In this document: piece after piece, positions 22,684 through 35,309 of the stretch
How the letters are laid out: each line of letters begins with the position of its first letter
Numbering within the stretch: position 1 is the stretch's first letter
Assembly: GCA_033557835.1 (NCBI GenBank)
Contig: JAWQRO010000031.1
Span: forward strand, 1 to 64,000
Source: Helochares maculicollis
Lineage: Eukaryota > Arthropoda > Insecta > Coleoptera > Hydrophilidae
Direction of reading: 5' to 3'
Length of the DNA: 64,000 nucleotides
Position numbers and translations under genes: made by a program
The notes under the pieces: model-generated
Databases searched by the model: none
Told to the model about the DNA's origin: nothing
The model's input: only the letters and a program-made list of their open reading frames with translations

Positions 22684-25600
22684 TTTAAGCTATCGGTAAT
22701 CATTTTTGGGAATATTTTACCAAATTGATGCAAAAATATGATCGTGCTTCAAATTGTCAATATTAGAGCAGTAGTCCGACTGATTTGCTCGTTGTAAATT
22801 TGCGGTAAAAATTGAATGGGGCTTATTGACCGATCACGAAATATAAATATTTTTGATTTTTATTGTTTATCGTACACGAATATTAGATTTTTGGTAAGCA
22901 AATGAACCTCAGTTTAATAAGCATTTATTTTTGTCGATAATTATATATTTATATAAAACCAACTGCGAACTTAATAAGTAATATTGTCTTCTGACGCTTG
23001 CCTATTTTTAAGGGAATGTTATGGTTACATTTAAAAGAGATGGCATTTCTAGTCAATAGGAGGAATGATTGATATTTTTCTTTGACGTGGTGAAACCAGC
23101 TAAAAAAATAAAATTAAGGAATTACGATTTGGCAGTGACAGTATTAGTCGTGCGTTTTGAATTTCAAATTTACAAAATCATAATCTTAAATATAATTTTT
23201 GGACGTGTAACATTTTTCAAAATGTAAGAATAAAATTATTAAAATCAGAAAAACCTGTATCCTCATAGCTTAAAGTATTAACTTGTTATGATTTAATTAA
23301 GACGTAATTGAATTCGCTAATATGAGAAGTTCAGGTATGTAAATATAAATTCAATGTTAACCTGATAAATAATGTATTATGAAAAATGAAATTTAATAAC
23401 AATTATAATTTCAACACAGATGAAAAACAATTATATAAAAATCTTTTAAGTAAAATAATATTCATTTAGATTTAGAGTTTGCTCCTTCCCGCCGATAAAA
23501 ACCTGGTCGCATCCTAAAATCTAGAAGGCGAGAATGTGGACCGTCAGCCATGGCCAACTGCAACGGGACCGCCATGCGCGATTCACGGCCAGAACCAAAC
23601 AAGCACGCCGGGACCCTCAACCGGTCCCAGCTCGGCATTTGCGCGCTGTTGCGACGGCCATTTCACCTCAATAATACGAGACCATTTACACTTCATTTCA
23701 TTGGATTTTATATGTTATTCTCTCCACCGACTACCTTTGCCTCGTATTTATAAAAAAGGCCGTTGCATTTATTATTAAATCTCTGAATCCGTGTTTTTAT
23801 GCAGGTTATTTGCCATGCGACATATCAATAATTTATTTTATACACGTTTGCGGAGTTTTTACGACCGTTTTATGGCTCATTATAATGCTCTTTAAAGACA
23901 ATACTCATGTTTATTTAATGTTTTTTATTACAATTTCTTACGTTTTTAATTGAATATAAAAGCCAATAAATAACTGCTAATGATTACGGTCGTTATTATG
24001 AGTTTTTAATAGTTTAATTATAGATGCAAGTGAAGTAAATCGAAATAATCATGTAGATTTGATATAATGATATTTCGAAGGTTTAAATTATCTCCAGCGT
24101 AACTACTTTGTTGTTGCGCAGTATAGTGTAGGCATACTTCTCTTAGGATAAGTTGAATTTTACAGTGCAATAATTTAGCACTGAAGAAGATAATGCTGTT
24201 TTGTACGGTATAATAAGTCAGTATTTATCGCCATTATTTTAAAAGGCAGATTTTTTTAGTATAGTCAGTTTTTTCCACGTTGTGTTGTTATACCTGCACA
24301 ATTGGCGGAGGCGCACGGAAAATATTTGTAGGTGTGAGTGAAAACGGTTGTCTTTGATTTGTATTCGTATTTTACAAAACCTTCTTTTTCACTTTTATAT
24401 AATTAGTTAAAATATTATCTAGCACATGTGTTAAGCGATTTCATGTGCAACTAATCTTTAATGATACTTCTTTATTTTTCTGATAAAATATGATTTTAAA
24501 TTTCTTTTTTTTTTCAATTTTTCATTAGTAGAGTAAAAAAATCTGTTGAAAATCGTAAGTCTAGATTAATGCAACGATAATGTTCAACATTACCGCAGGG
24601 CTAGTATGAAAGTCCAAACTTAATGCATAATATAATTTATATATCTTTTAATGATTTTGCATTGCCGGATATACGTTATTCATTCATTGGACATGAGAAG
24701 TATTTACTATCTTCACATCAAGTGGACGGAATAATGAGCAAGCCGATATTTTGTATTTGCAATTTAGTTTTAGTAAACCATATTTATATTATTCAGTCTT
24801 ACAAGTTCAAAGTTACATAAGAGAATAATTTTAATCACAAAACCATATCTGGAAACACTATACAGTAGTAATTATTTTACACATTTTTAGACTTATAAAT
24901 CAAAACCATTCGAAAAATACAAGTTCTTGAATTTTGTACAATCCACGTAATGAATTCACCAGTTGGAAGTCTTGTTCGCGGTGAGATTGATGAAGGAAAT
25001 GCTGGAATATGCAGATCCGGTGCAGCTAGACATAACAACGCCTGCCTGCCTTCTTGGAGTTTGGTTTACTTTACGTCTTCCATATTGACGAAATATATTG
25101 CAGCGAGGAGAGAGAAGCGCGTAAAAATTGCCCACTTTTTACGTCTCGTCCTTAATCCTTCTCGGTCTCTCCATGCAACAACTCTCTTCAGCTAACGACT
25201 CGGAATAAGCCAACTTATCCCGATATCATGATATCTCGTATGTGATCTTTTGTTAAGTTCCCAGGGTACTTACGGCTCCCTATCTCATCAATCACATTGT
25301 TCTTCGGTGGATGTAATGCAAAAAAGAGCAAACTAGTGTGTTTATTTCTTATGCAAAAATTCGCAGCGACATTACTTTACAATTGGGTTGTGTCAAAACC
25401 TATCAAATAAACAGTAACCAAGAGTTTTTGTATTTTCATCGAAAGTTATTTTAACCACATTTTGTAATAGTTTTAGAATTATGTTTTTGACGTCATGAGA
25501 GGTAGCATTTAAGAAACCACAATAATGTGACATTTTAGTTTTGTCGTCTGAAAATTTCTTCTAAAAACCGCAGCCACTTAAATATCATCTATTAATTTCA

Positions 25601-27822
25601 TTGCACAAAAATATTTGAAAAAGAAAACACCCTATTTTTAGCTACAGAATACATTTTGATTATTTATGGAACACTAAAAAACTATGAACTGTTTCAGTGT
25701 AAATTATGGTTCAAATTCTAAAAAATTTGTATTAAAGGGTTTTTGGACACAACAAAGCTCAGCTTTGATGATGATAAAAACATTAAAATTTGTTATAAAC
25801 TGCACAACTGTGTAATGTTTTTATTATTACTGTGACGATAGTATAGAATTGAACCTGTAATTTTTTGGAATTGAAAGTTTCAGCAAAATATTTTCATTCC
25901 TCGTGCCGAAAATGTGAACTCTTATTCACTGCTTGCTGTTGGAACTCATAATTACTTGATTCCAAACAGTCCAATTGAAGGCTTTTCAATACTCCAAAGT
26001 AATAACATTTCTTACTTATCCAATTTGCCGGCTGATTTACGGACCGCGCCCGTTAAAAATTTATGAATATTTAAGTCACTGGAAACTCTTAACTTCCATC
26101 TTTCGATCTCGATTGCCCTTAGGTTCAGATGGTTGCCTTTTACCGCCAGGAGATACAAACGCGATTGCAACGCATAATAGCTATAATTGGGTAGGAAATT
26201 TGAATGCGCAATTATCATATAGGGAGACCAACAAGTGTTGATTAAGTTTCTTCAGAGCATCATCTTTCTCGGTATAATTATTTAATTAAATTAAGAAGTC
26301 TGACCGAGTTCATGCTGCAAGACTAATAACTTTATTAGTAACCGCAATGGTAAAAGGATTATGCGCTCACACATTATAACCCACCTAAAGGGCGGTACCA
26401 GCTCTGCACTCAGACAATTTTGAATGTTCCAGGACTTGCTGTTTTAAATTGTTTTAAATGAGCCTACGCGTTCAACAGGATGCAAATCGACCGTTGAAGG
26501 TACTGCCTTTGTTTAAATCTTCTTGCATTGAATAACTACATGGAAATTATTACTGTAATTTTACAACTTAAATTTAATTTTGATGCAATGCAATGTCACC
26601 ATTTACTTAGTTTTTTACGCGAATTGTGAGTGGTATCATGAATTTTCAGGTAAATTTTTATACTAAGTCAACAAATTTCTGAAAATTCTTGACTGCAATA
26701 GAATTATGGAAGAAAAAACTATAATTCCTTTTGAAGTTTCTAAATATTTAAGCAAAGACTGTGACATCACAAAACTTCATTGTAATAGCTCACAATCATT
26801 GGGCAGGTCGTAACCACATGACTCACGAGTGCAAGGTAAAGCTTAATTAAATGCCGCCGAAGCTATGACCTATCCTTCAGGTTCAGCTAGCGTTGCGTGA
26901 AAAAATAATCTGCGAAAACACGCGCCCTGTAATGAATGGAAAGTAACACGCTTGTAAGGTGTCCGGGCGATAGGTTGGGGTCCATAATTAGATAAAATTA
27001 AACCTACGGCTTGCTACTCCATGCATTAAACTTACTTCCTAAGTTTAGTTTTGCTGCTAAATAAATAAGTTGTGAGGCAAAACGGAAAGCATTTGTTAGT
27101 CGAGACGTATTTAACGATTCATTTCAATTAAAACTCAAATGCACGCACACTGAAATGTGAGAAACAAAAGCTCTAATAAATCATAACACCAGTTTTACTT
27201 CTTGAGCGCAAACAAGAAATAGCGAGCAGCTTTTGTCTTACTTAATTGTGAAACTGATAGTATTTTAATCGCAAATCGTGTAGCTCGCAAGATATATTAG
27301 TATTGATAAGACGGAGTGCGATTTTTATTTTACTTTATTTTTTTCTGAAACGCCGGACTGAATTGAAATGCAACGGACAAAACATGGTTTCTGCCTACAT
27401 GCATGCAACACGTCAGATTGCTTAAGCTATAAATAACACTGCAACAAATATAAATCAACATTCGAGTTAATCACTTTGTGAAGAAAATAATTACAAGGCC
27501 AACTTGACTGCAGCAACTGTGAGGTCATGGCGCTCTCCGTTAATTGTCCACCCTCTTCACTAGTTTTTTTTAATTCCCAAATGTGTTCTGCAGAGCGAAT
27601 GAACACATTTTGACCTTTAAAGAGTGTGTGCTTCATACATTTATATATTTAGAAATTAAACGTACGTAGCTACTATTAAGTGCTCATTTTAGATGGAAAT
27701 ATTTATCATAAGGTACAACCGCGTTGTAAAAAAGTGCCAATAAAGGCATAATCACACGCTACAAAATCATCTACATTCTTTTTTATTAACTTTAGTTAGA
27801 TTTGGATAATATTTTTATATAC
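22684..27822. other. Noncoding DNA with one GC-rich patch, no gene recognised
   Basis: No gene was recognised. The patch 23490-23690 is strikingly GC-rich against its flanks and carries overlapping frames of 80 codons (23536-23778) and 67 codons (23550-23753) with no known domain. A perfect 6-bp-arm inverted repeat GGGACC/GGTCCC lies at 23610-23628. A perfect 14-bp palindrome GATATCATGATATC is at 25222-25235. TTTCAG followed by GTAAAT near 26647 is a weak plus-strand splice-like motif. The rest is AT-rich with chance-length frames, such as 88 codons at 25975-26241. Confidence 0.6.
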
Positions 27823-27824
27823 TA

Positions 27825-27856
27825 TAAGGAGTACAATTAACTTTCCGCCGTTTTTT
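27825..27856 (+). repeat. Mariner B left (3') terminal inverted repeat
   Basis: The element end nearest the transposase stop begins TAAGGAGTAC and runs to GCCGTTTT. It matches the right end in inverted orientation with several mismatches, and the 3' end of mariner A more loosely. TA precedes it. Confidence 0.85.
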
Positions 27857-27899
27857 AAAAAAAATTGAATATTTATTGTAACAGATCGGTAGTTTAAGT

Positions 27900-28869
27900 T
27901 TATTCAAAGTATTGTCCATCACTAGCAACCACTTTTTCCCATCTCTCAGGCAGCATTCGGATTCCACATTTGAAGAACTCCTTATCGTTTGAGGCTATGC
28001 ACGTATTATCCAGATAATAGTCGGATACCGCTATGTCTGGTGAATAGGGCGGGTGGGGTAACACTTCCCAACCAAGTGTTTTCAAATAGTTTTTCACCGG
28101 AACCGCTACATGCGGACAAGCATTATCATGGAGTAGAATTATTTTGTCGTGTCTGGAATAGTATTGAGGGCGTTTTTTCCTTTAGAGTATGGCTCAATCT
28201 CATCAATTGTGTTCGTTAGAGAGTTCCAGTGATTGTTTCTCTTGGACTAAGCAGCTCGTAATACACCACACACAGCTGATCCCAGCATATACACAGCATG
28301 AGTTTTTTCCCGTGAATATTCGGTTTTGCTGTGGATGTTGACTCGTGGCCAGGTTTTCCCCATGATTTTCTTCTTTTTGTGTCGTTGTTATGTATCCATT
28401 TCTCATCCATAGTGACGATTCAATGTAAAAAACCGTTTTTTATGCCTGGCTAGCAGCATTTCATTCATGCATAATCGACGTTCAATATTTCTTGGCTTCA
28501 GTTCGTATGGAACCCAATTTCCTTGTTTATGAATCATTCCTAATGATTTTAAACGATGTGAAACTGCTTGCTGAGTGACTTCTAATGCGAGAGCAAGTTC
28601 CTTTTGTGTTTGAGACGAGTCTTCCTCCAATAATTCTTCCATTTCTGCAAATTCGTAAATTTTAGGCCTTCCACTGTGGTCTTTGTCTTCTACATCAAAA
28701 TCACAATTTTTAAACTTTTGAAACCACTCACGACACGTTCTCTCACTCAAAGCAGTTTCATTATAGGCTTTTACGAGCAATCGATGCCCCTCAGCTGCAG
28801 ATTTTTTAAATTAAAGAAATAAATTAAAAGTTCTCGCAAATTACGTTTATTTGGTTCAAATTTAGACAT
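27900..28869 (-). pseudogene. Mariner B transposase pseudogene with frameshifts, stops and a deletion
   Basis: The start is ATG at 28869-28867 (MSKFEPN) and the end is TAA at 27902-27900 (after SDGQYFE). There are five kinds of lesion. A one-base loss in the T run at 28802-28807 (plus-strand view) falls near codon 23. A net two-base loss falls at about 28427-28441, before the HRIVT block. Stops lie at 28420-28422 (arginine codon) and 28216-28218 (tyrosine codon). A one-base gain falls in the T run at 28173-28178. An in-frame 22-codon deletion at about 28010 removes the block between SDYYL and the IAS motif. The WVPYEL linker and all three catalytic aspartates remain (28405-28407, 28125-28127, 28020-28022), with the 34-residue spacing kept. 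The lesion load shows a much longer inactive life than mariner A. Confidence 0.93.
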
Positions 28870-29008
28870 TTTCAGCTCAAGAAACTTATATTTTACTAGC
28901 ACGGAGTCATTAATATAGCAAGGTTGTTATTTTAGAACGAACAGACTAATTTTTAAGCCGGTTATCAGCTGCAAATTCTATCGAAAGCTGCGCCTCGCGA
29001 CACCTTCC

Positions 29009-29040
29009 TTAAAACGGAGGAATCTTATTTGTTCTCCTAG
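29009..29040 (-). repeat. Mariner B right (5') terminal inverted repeat
   Basis: On the minus strand this end reads CTAGGAGAAC and continues to CCTCCGTTTT. It sits 171 bp upstream of the transposase ATG, the expected leader length, and is followed by the TA target duplication. Confidence 0.85.
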
Positions 29041-29042
29041 TA

Positions 29043-32000
29043 TAATTATTTTATTAATTTCCTATAATTACAATCAATGTCGCTATGAAATAGTAGTAAG
29101 TAATATCCCAACGTTTTCGATCATTCTGAACATAAACTTGATCTTGTATATAAACAGACAAACTGGGTGATGATCCCATCGAATTGGAATTTGATAATTT
29201 TATAATTTCGTGTCAAGAGTGTATCACTAAGAACTCGATGCGCTATGAACCAATCGACCCCTATAAATAAATCTAATTAATAATATATAATTCCGATTCC
29301 AAATAAACAATAAGATATTGTTTTCGAACGGAGGAAATTTCAAAACTGACGAAAAAATGTTAATGACCAATCGCATTGATAGCATTTGTAACATTTTAGT
29401 CTACTTTTCAAACCGCACGCATCCCGGTTGTTCAAAGCCCAATGAAAATTTATCTGAACCAAGATGTCAATCACGTACCGTGAAAATATCCCCATAAATT
29501 TTCCCCCTCGATGGACTTTAATTATGGGGTTCCACATGCTAGGTAACCGATGCAGTAGCAGCAGTTTGCGACAATTTTAATTAATTTGCATTCGATATCC
29601 TCGTTTTATTTGATTGCAAAGGAAAATTTAAAGTGCGCAAAAGGATGCGCGCACACGGACGACATATATCGAGCAAAAGATAGCTCTGCTCTGGTGCTGG
29701 TGTTTCAATGCGTTTAGAGGAGGTATGTAAATGTGAATCAGTAGCTGCCTGGTAATCTAGATCGAGGAAGAAACAAACAAACAGGTAGCCTTATTTTGAA
29801 GTCTGCAAATTCACCGTAGCAATGAGCACACCTCTTAGCGGGTTGCGAACTCTTCGTTTCCTATCTAAACTGCATAAGAAAATGCAGCTGTAGCCCAGTA
29901 TAATTTATTGGAAGAATTCGCGAGTTCGGAGAGGTAGACTGCGCCGGGAAAGTTGCCGGGATCGGGAAATTACGACGACGTCTACTTTACGAATTGCTTT
30001 TATGTTAAAAAGTACAATGAAAACCTTCTCTTAGAATTTCTATTTATATTTTTATCTCATCTCTCTCAGTAGTTCTTCGGCTCGACTCCATTCCGAGCGC
30101 CAGCTTTGCTCGTTTTTTCATACAAACAAGTATATTTTACTTTAATTTTATCGACGCCAAAATGGAATCTGCCAATATTTACAGGAAAGTTCCGAGCTCC
30201 AGTAAAATCCACACCAAAATGAATCTCAGCAATATAGTGTAAACCCGTAAATCTACCCATCATGTTGACGCAAAATTATTATAAAAGCCAGGAAGAATTT
30301 ACGCAATAAATAAAGAAATTACACATTGTAAAATACGAAACTTCACGTTTTGAAAAATGTGTGCGCCGTACATAATTTTTATTACTTTATGTAACATTCT
30401 TCCTCTCCCCGAGTCCGAGTATTGATCAGCAGAATGTTGGGGAAGATAAACGAGCTGAATTTTATATTAGCCAATTCCATTGTAGCTCAGCAGAATTATA
30501 TATTACACTTTTAAACTTCGCGATTTTATTTCGTATTTGAAAAATAGTAAATGTCTAGCGGAATCAACAAACGCTCGTATTGGCCCCTTAAATCATAAGC
30601 CCGGAGCTGGAGAGGTTACGAGACAATCACAAGGGCATTACCATCAGATAGTGTAGGGATTGAAACTTGAAACCGACTCAGCACAGACAGAACTTGGCCA
30701 CACTTGCATATAACGACTTTCCAAACTGCCCGAAATTGCAGGATATCTCACCAGACACATGTTTTAACTTTACTTTTTACCATACATTTCAAAACGCTGG
30801 AAAATATAGCGCTGGGAAAAAAAGGGAAAGTTGAACCGTTAACTTTTAGTGGCGTTTTATGCATTGGAAGGATTTATGTTGATAGTACTGTGAAAGTACA
30901 GGTTGCGTTTTAAATTTTGATTTGAGTACTAGAAAGATTGAGATGTGCATTTTGTATTCAGCTTCCAGCAGATTCTCATTTAAATAAACGAATTTTTCTG
31001 GAATGGTAAATCCGCTTCCAGTAACACATTATAGGAAAGCATTTAAATATAGTTTTACAGGACTAGGTAGACAGAAGACAATTGGTTTTATATGTTGTAG
31101 CGCGTCCGTTTTTGCATAAGCCTTTTGACTTTCGTAGTTAGTTAGTTTGGATTGTCGCAGTTTTTGCAATGCATGGGCATAAGTCTCGGTTAGAGTTTTT
31201 ATAGATTAAAGTTGCGTGGGGATTTCCTGCATAAAAAGCTCTCGGCGGAACTAACGCTATAGCAATAAACAAAATAAGCGCCCGACTGCATTTTCTAGAC
31301 AATGGTTGAATTAAAGGGAGGCTTAGTCCTGGCCATTCAAATTACGGTGTGTGTAATTCCGTCAGATTAGCGCAATCCTGAACGCCGCAATGAATAGCGC
31401 AATATAACGCTTGACACATTACTACCTCATTAGACTACAACTAGCGACCGTCCATGCGCTTCGAGTACGTGGTGGTGGTGGTCATATTCCCCTCGGTACA
31501 CATTACTCAGTCTGAAATTTACATTGTATTACATCTAAGATGACTTGGTTTGGATGATTAAAGGAACATTTTCCTTCAGTTGAATCATAGGAAAACAAGT
31601 TTAGAAACTCGTTCTTTAGTAAATCTTCTTTGTCGCCTATCGACTTTTCTGCATAGAACCCACTAAAAATATTTTATGCAAAACACGGAACCTTCATAGG
31701 AAATATGAGTCAAGATATTTGAGCTTAAAACATGAAAAATTGAATTCCACTTTCTGCTTTTTTATAATACATTAAGAGAGTAACGAATTAAAGAAAAACG
31801 AAGTTAATAGTAAAAGCGAAATAGTCCCACATTTTTATTACTGCCACGAGGGCAACATAATAATTGACATTTCTAAAATATCGAGCAGTCAATCTGCTTC
31901 ACTAATTAAAGCACACCGCGTATCATCAATCAATTCTTTTAAAATTTCGCAACTCATTCCGATTGGAGAATTATTAAACAAAAAATGTTCCTCTTGTCAG

Positions 32001-33155
32001 ACCTCTAGGAATCGGTTTTGAAGGAGCCAATTATATCTGCGCGTAGACAACAATACAGAATGTCTTGTCTCATTTCTTGTTGGCTGCGGATGCCATTTTC
32101 GGGACCGCAAAGCTTGACCGTGCGTTTAGAATAACATGGGGAAGTAGCAAAAACTGTGTTATTGTAAAGAATGGGACCTCGTTATGAAACACTAAACGGT
32201 TCTTTCCTTCCAGATAAACTCGATTTAATGAGGCTTCAAATAAATTTTATTGAAGTGTAATTAGAACTGTAGCACCCTATAAATTTTGTTCTCTGCTACT
32301 AGCATAGATCGGAAAATAAGAGTGATTGTAGGAGACGAAAATGAACTCCAACAAACGACTACAATATACAAATGAAAAATTGGAAACCAATAGATTATCA
32401 TCAACATAGATCTCATAAAAATTTGAATCAAGAAACCTGTGCAAGAAAATACATGCGGTATTAGAAGGAAATATGAAGCTACAGGGAACGGATCTAAAAA
32501 AAGAATAAGAGAGCCTCTGATGAGAATGAATTAGAAGTTAAGAAAGGTTATGTCCTCTTAGCGTGTGATTTAAATTTAGTACGCCTACTAAGGCTGTGGT
32601 TGTTGCTTCTAGCATCTTGAATAAGTCAATCGAATGAGACCAAAACAGAAACATAAGAAAGGAGAAGTACTTGAGTTGCATGTGAGAAAATTTTAAAGCG
32701 ATCTTCGAGTAGGCTGAAAAACAACTAAAAGCTTTCAGTAGGGAGATCTGCATTTCATTAGCAGGACTTTGGAAGCGCGATGCACAGTCGATACCATGAA
32801 TACAAGCAAGAGTTGGGCGCATGAAACTTCTTAGAAATACGAGAGGGAGTAAACACTTGCTTGTGTAAAAGCAAATCAATCTGAACACACACAGCACGCC
32901 AAAACAATAAAATTAAATGTAATGGAGGGACTTTTGCTCTTCACCTAACAGAGAAGTGTTTTCTTTTGCGAGAGAGTGGACGGACATTAACTTGATGAAA
33001 TTGCTAAAGTAATTTGTAAATGCTCGCACGCCGCAAGAGTTAGCGCTTGCAATTTGATGAGGAGCCTAAATAACAGCCGAAATATGCGGAACGGCTAAGA
33101 ATCCGCGGGAGCCCCCAGACTTAGGCTGGACCACTCACACACACGCTACAGACGC
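29043..33155. other. Noncoding DNA, no gene recognised
   Basis: No domain or RNA was recognised. A 119-codon minus frame at 32538-32897 and frames of 65 to 69 codons at 29340, 30066 and 30704 are consistent with chance and show no homology I can name. Blocks of more balanced composition at 29600-29960, 31120-31520 and 32900-33155 resemble conserved noncoding DNA. A short GGT run (four copies) lies near 31470. Confidence 0.6.
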
Positions 33156-33179
33156 ATGCAAATGTGTTTCCATGGTTAC
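33156..33179. promoter_or_regulatory. POU octamer next to an RFX X-box
   Basis: ATGCAAAT at 33156-33163 is a perfect octamer site for POU-domain factors. Two bases later, GTTTCCATGGTTAC (33166-33179), read on the minus strand as GTAACCATGGAAAC, fits the RFX X-box consensus. The pair sits in a GC-richer, non-repetitive block (33100-33330) of the kind that often holds enhancers. The motifs are seen directly. Their use by any factor is inferred. Confidence 0.4.
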
Positions 33180-35301
33180 CAACTGCATGGCATAAATTAA
33201 GCCTGCACTCTCTCTCTGGAGCTCTTGTGAATATTTCATTTCGAGGATAAAAATGTTATCGGCCGTTTATTGACCTCGCGCGCTCGGAATTACGCTTTGA
33301 ACAGCTTATTACTAAATTAAACAGCCGGCCGAATTTATCTCTTGAAAACAGTGCATCATAATAGATACGCCCCGATTTGATGTTAGCTTGCGCCAACTTC
33401 CAAATTGGTGGAAGCGCACGAATTTCACAATTGGTGGAGGCACACTAAGAACTTTACGTGAACAACTCTGGACACATTTGTTTATCTCTAGCTCTTATAA
33501 TATATAAAACAATAAATCAAATAGTACAAGTTGCGATACACGTAAATATACCATCTGTAGATATTACAAACTCAGTGGCAAATATGGTGTTAACAAAAGA
33601 ACAAGTTAGAAAAATTACTGTGTGCGTTCGCTTGATAACTCAAATATTTCAATAAGAAAACCTGCCAAAATACTGGGTCGGTTTTGTTCATATTCTGTCA
33701 AACTCAATGGATGACTGCACGGAAGACAAAAATAAGTGGGAGAAATCCTATGTAAGATGGATGGTTTTTAAAAATATTTAGAAAACAAGCGCAAGTTCTA
33801 AAAGAATCACTTGGTTTTGCAGCTGAGTAGAAATAGCAAGAGTTTTTCACAACAGACATAACAAATCAAAAAGAATGCAACACTAGCGTTTTCTGATAGT
33901 ATCATAATTTATTTTGGCCTAATTTTGCAGACTGCTATTATTATAAATATGTCTTGTCTAAGTATAGGAAGCAAATGTGCAAATATAACTAAAATTGTCA
34001 TATATCTAAATAATAGGGCCTATCATGCTAGGTTTTAATTTACAAAACATCAGGTATATTTAATTTTGTCTTGTCTAAGATGTTCACATCGTATCGCGGA
34101 TAGTCCTTACTTAGCATTTGCGACAGACATGGGTCGCAAAGTGAATCAATTTAGACGAGGAATATTAACATTTTCGAATAATGCGTCTCACTAGGGCTCC
34201 GGTTTTTTTTTTCACGATGACAATTCTAATTTCTACATAATACACGCGGGCGCAATTTCAGGCTTCCCTGATATAATAAATATAAGTATTCAATATTTAT
34301 ACACAAAATAATAATTCTGTGTTTTAGCAACTTAAAATTAAATGGTTTATTAATAGTTTTCGCAAAATATATATTCAAGTGAAAGAAATCACACAAACTT
34401 ATTAATTGTTTTCGATAGTTTTCTGCAGACACATTAGAAAATGTCGATACTTTTCTACATGTGAGTGCACAGAAAAATATACACTTTGCTGCATTAATAA
34501 GACGGGGGCGCAGGTTTTATTAAAGAAGCGCTAATCTCGAGAATAAATTTTTTAAAATTGTGCTTGAAGATATAGTTTACTGTAGAATTTTTACTTTAGT
34601 GGTATTTTCTATAAATCTCATTACTCCTACAATTGCATTAAAAAATGTGGGATACTTAAAGATTAAGCTTTACATTCAGAGCGATTTGTATTTTACTGTA
34701 TTAATATTTTCAAAGCTAACGATCAATTGCTTGAAAGCTTTCAGTCAAAAACTACAATCTTCTACAATTAATTTAAAATATGTTAGAAAACCTTGGCATG
34801 GAAATAAAGTAGACAGATTGCAAGAACTGCCTTATATTTTACGAACACTATTTTACATGTTTTCGTTCCTTTTGTCAACAAAGTGAATTTGTAGATGCTC
34901 CAAAACCTTTCTTAGTAATGTAGTAAATTTTAATTTGAAAGTACGCTATGTGGTGGAGGTGTACTGCGTACTTATTTACACAAATATCTTGTATACTCCA
35001 ATTGCTGCCATAACTAATATTTGGTATTGACCTGCATGTATATTTTGTTCCAGATATTCTGCACATATCCTACAATCATCGACCACACAAGAAACCGGTG
35101 GGAAAAATAAAATGAATTCCATAGCGTTAAAAGATTTGATGTGATACGCGATATGACGTGTAATATTAACGCAGGTAATGAGGTAAAATAAAGCTTACAA
35201 AGTTGCAAGTACATGAAAAATGACGAGGAGATTACATCGCACTATTAATTATAAAATAATTAAATTTTACATTTAGTTCCATGTGCAGTAGCTGCCGTAC
35301 T

Positions 35302-35309
35302 CGCCATCT
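35302..35309 (-). promoter_or_regulatory. Partial CTCF-like core
   Basis: The minus strand reads AGATGGCG, the core of insect and vertebrate CTCF motifs, but the upstream half of the consensus is not met. It is listed only because better matches occur elsewhere in the window. Confidence 0.15.

Larger units (their letters stand above)
27825..29040 (-). mobile_element. Mariner B (Tc1/mariner, Mos1-like), both ends present, non-autonomous
   Basis: This complete but decayed mariner is flanked by TA at 27823-27824 and 29041-29042. Its two ends form an inverted repeat of about 30 bp: the left reads TAAGGAG and ends CCGTTTT, and the right, on the minus strand, reads CTAGGAG and ends CCGTTTT. The element is 1216 bp. 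Adding back the 66-bp internal deletion and correcting three small indels gives about 1284 bp, split into 171 bp leader, 1038 bp frame and 75 bp trailer. This agrees closely with the Mos1 layout and supports the boundaries. It belongs to the same subfamily as mariner A, but the proteins look only about half to 60 per cent identical by eye, so the two are separate lineages. Confidence 0.93.

Noticed and set aside
32538..32897. 119-codon minus-strand frame
   Set aside because: It has no domain, and its length falls within chance expectation (about two expected).
34560..34886. 108-codon hydrophobic frame resembling a membrane protein
   Set aside because: Several frames of this length are expected by chance at this base composition, and translated AT-rich DNA is hydrophobic by default.
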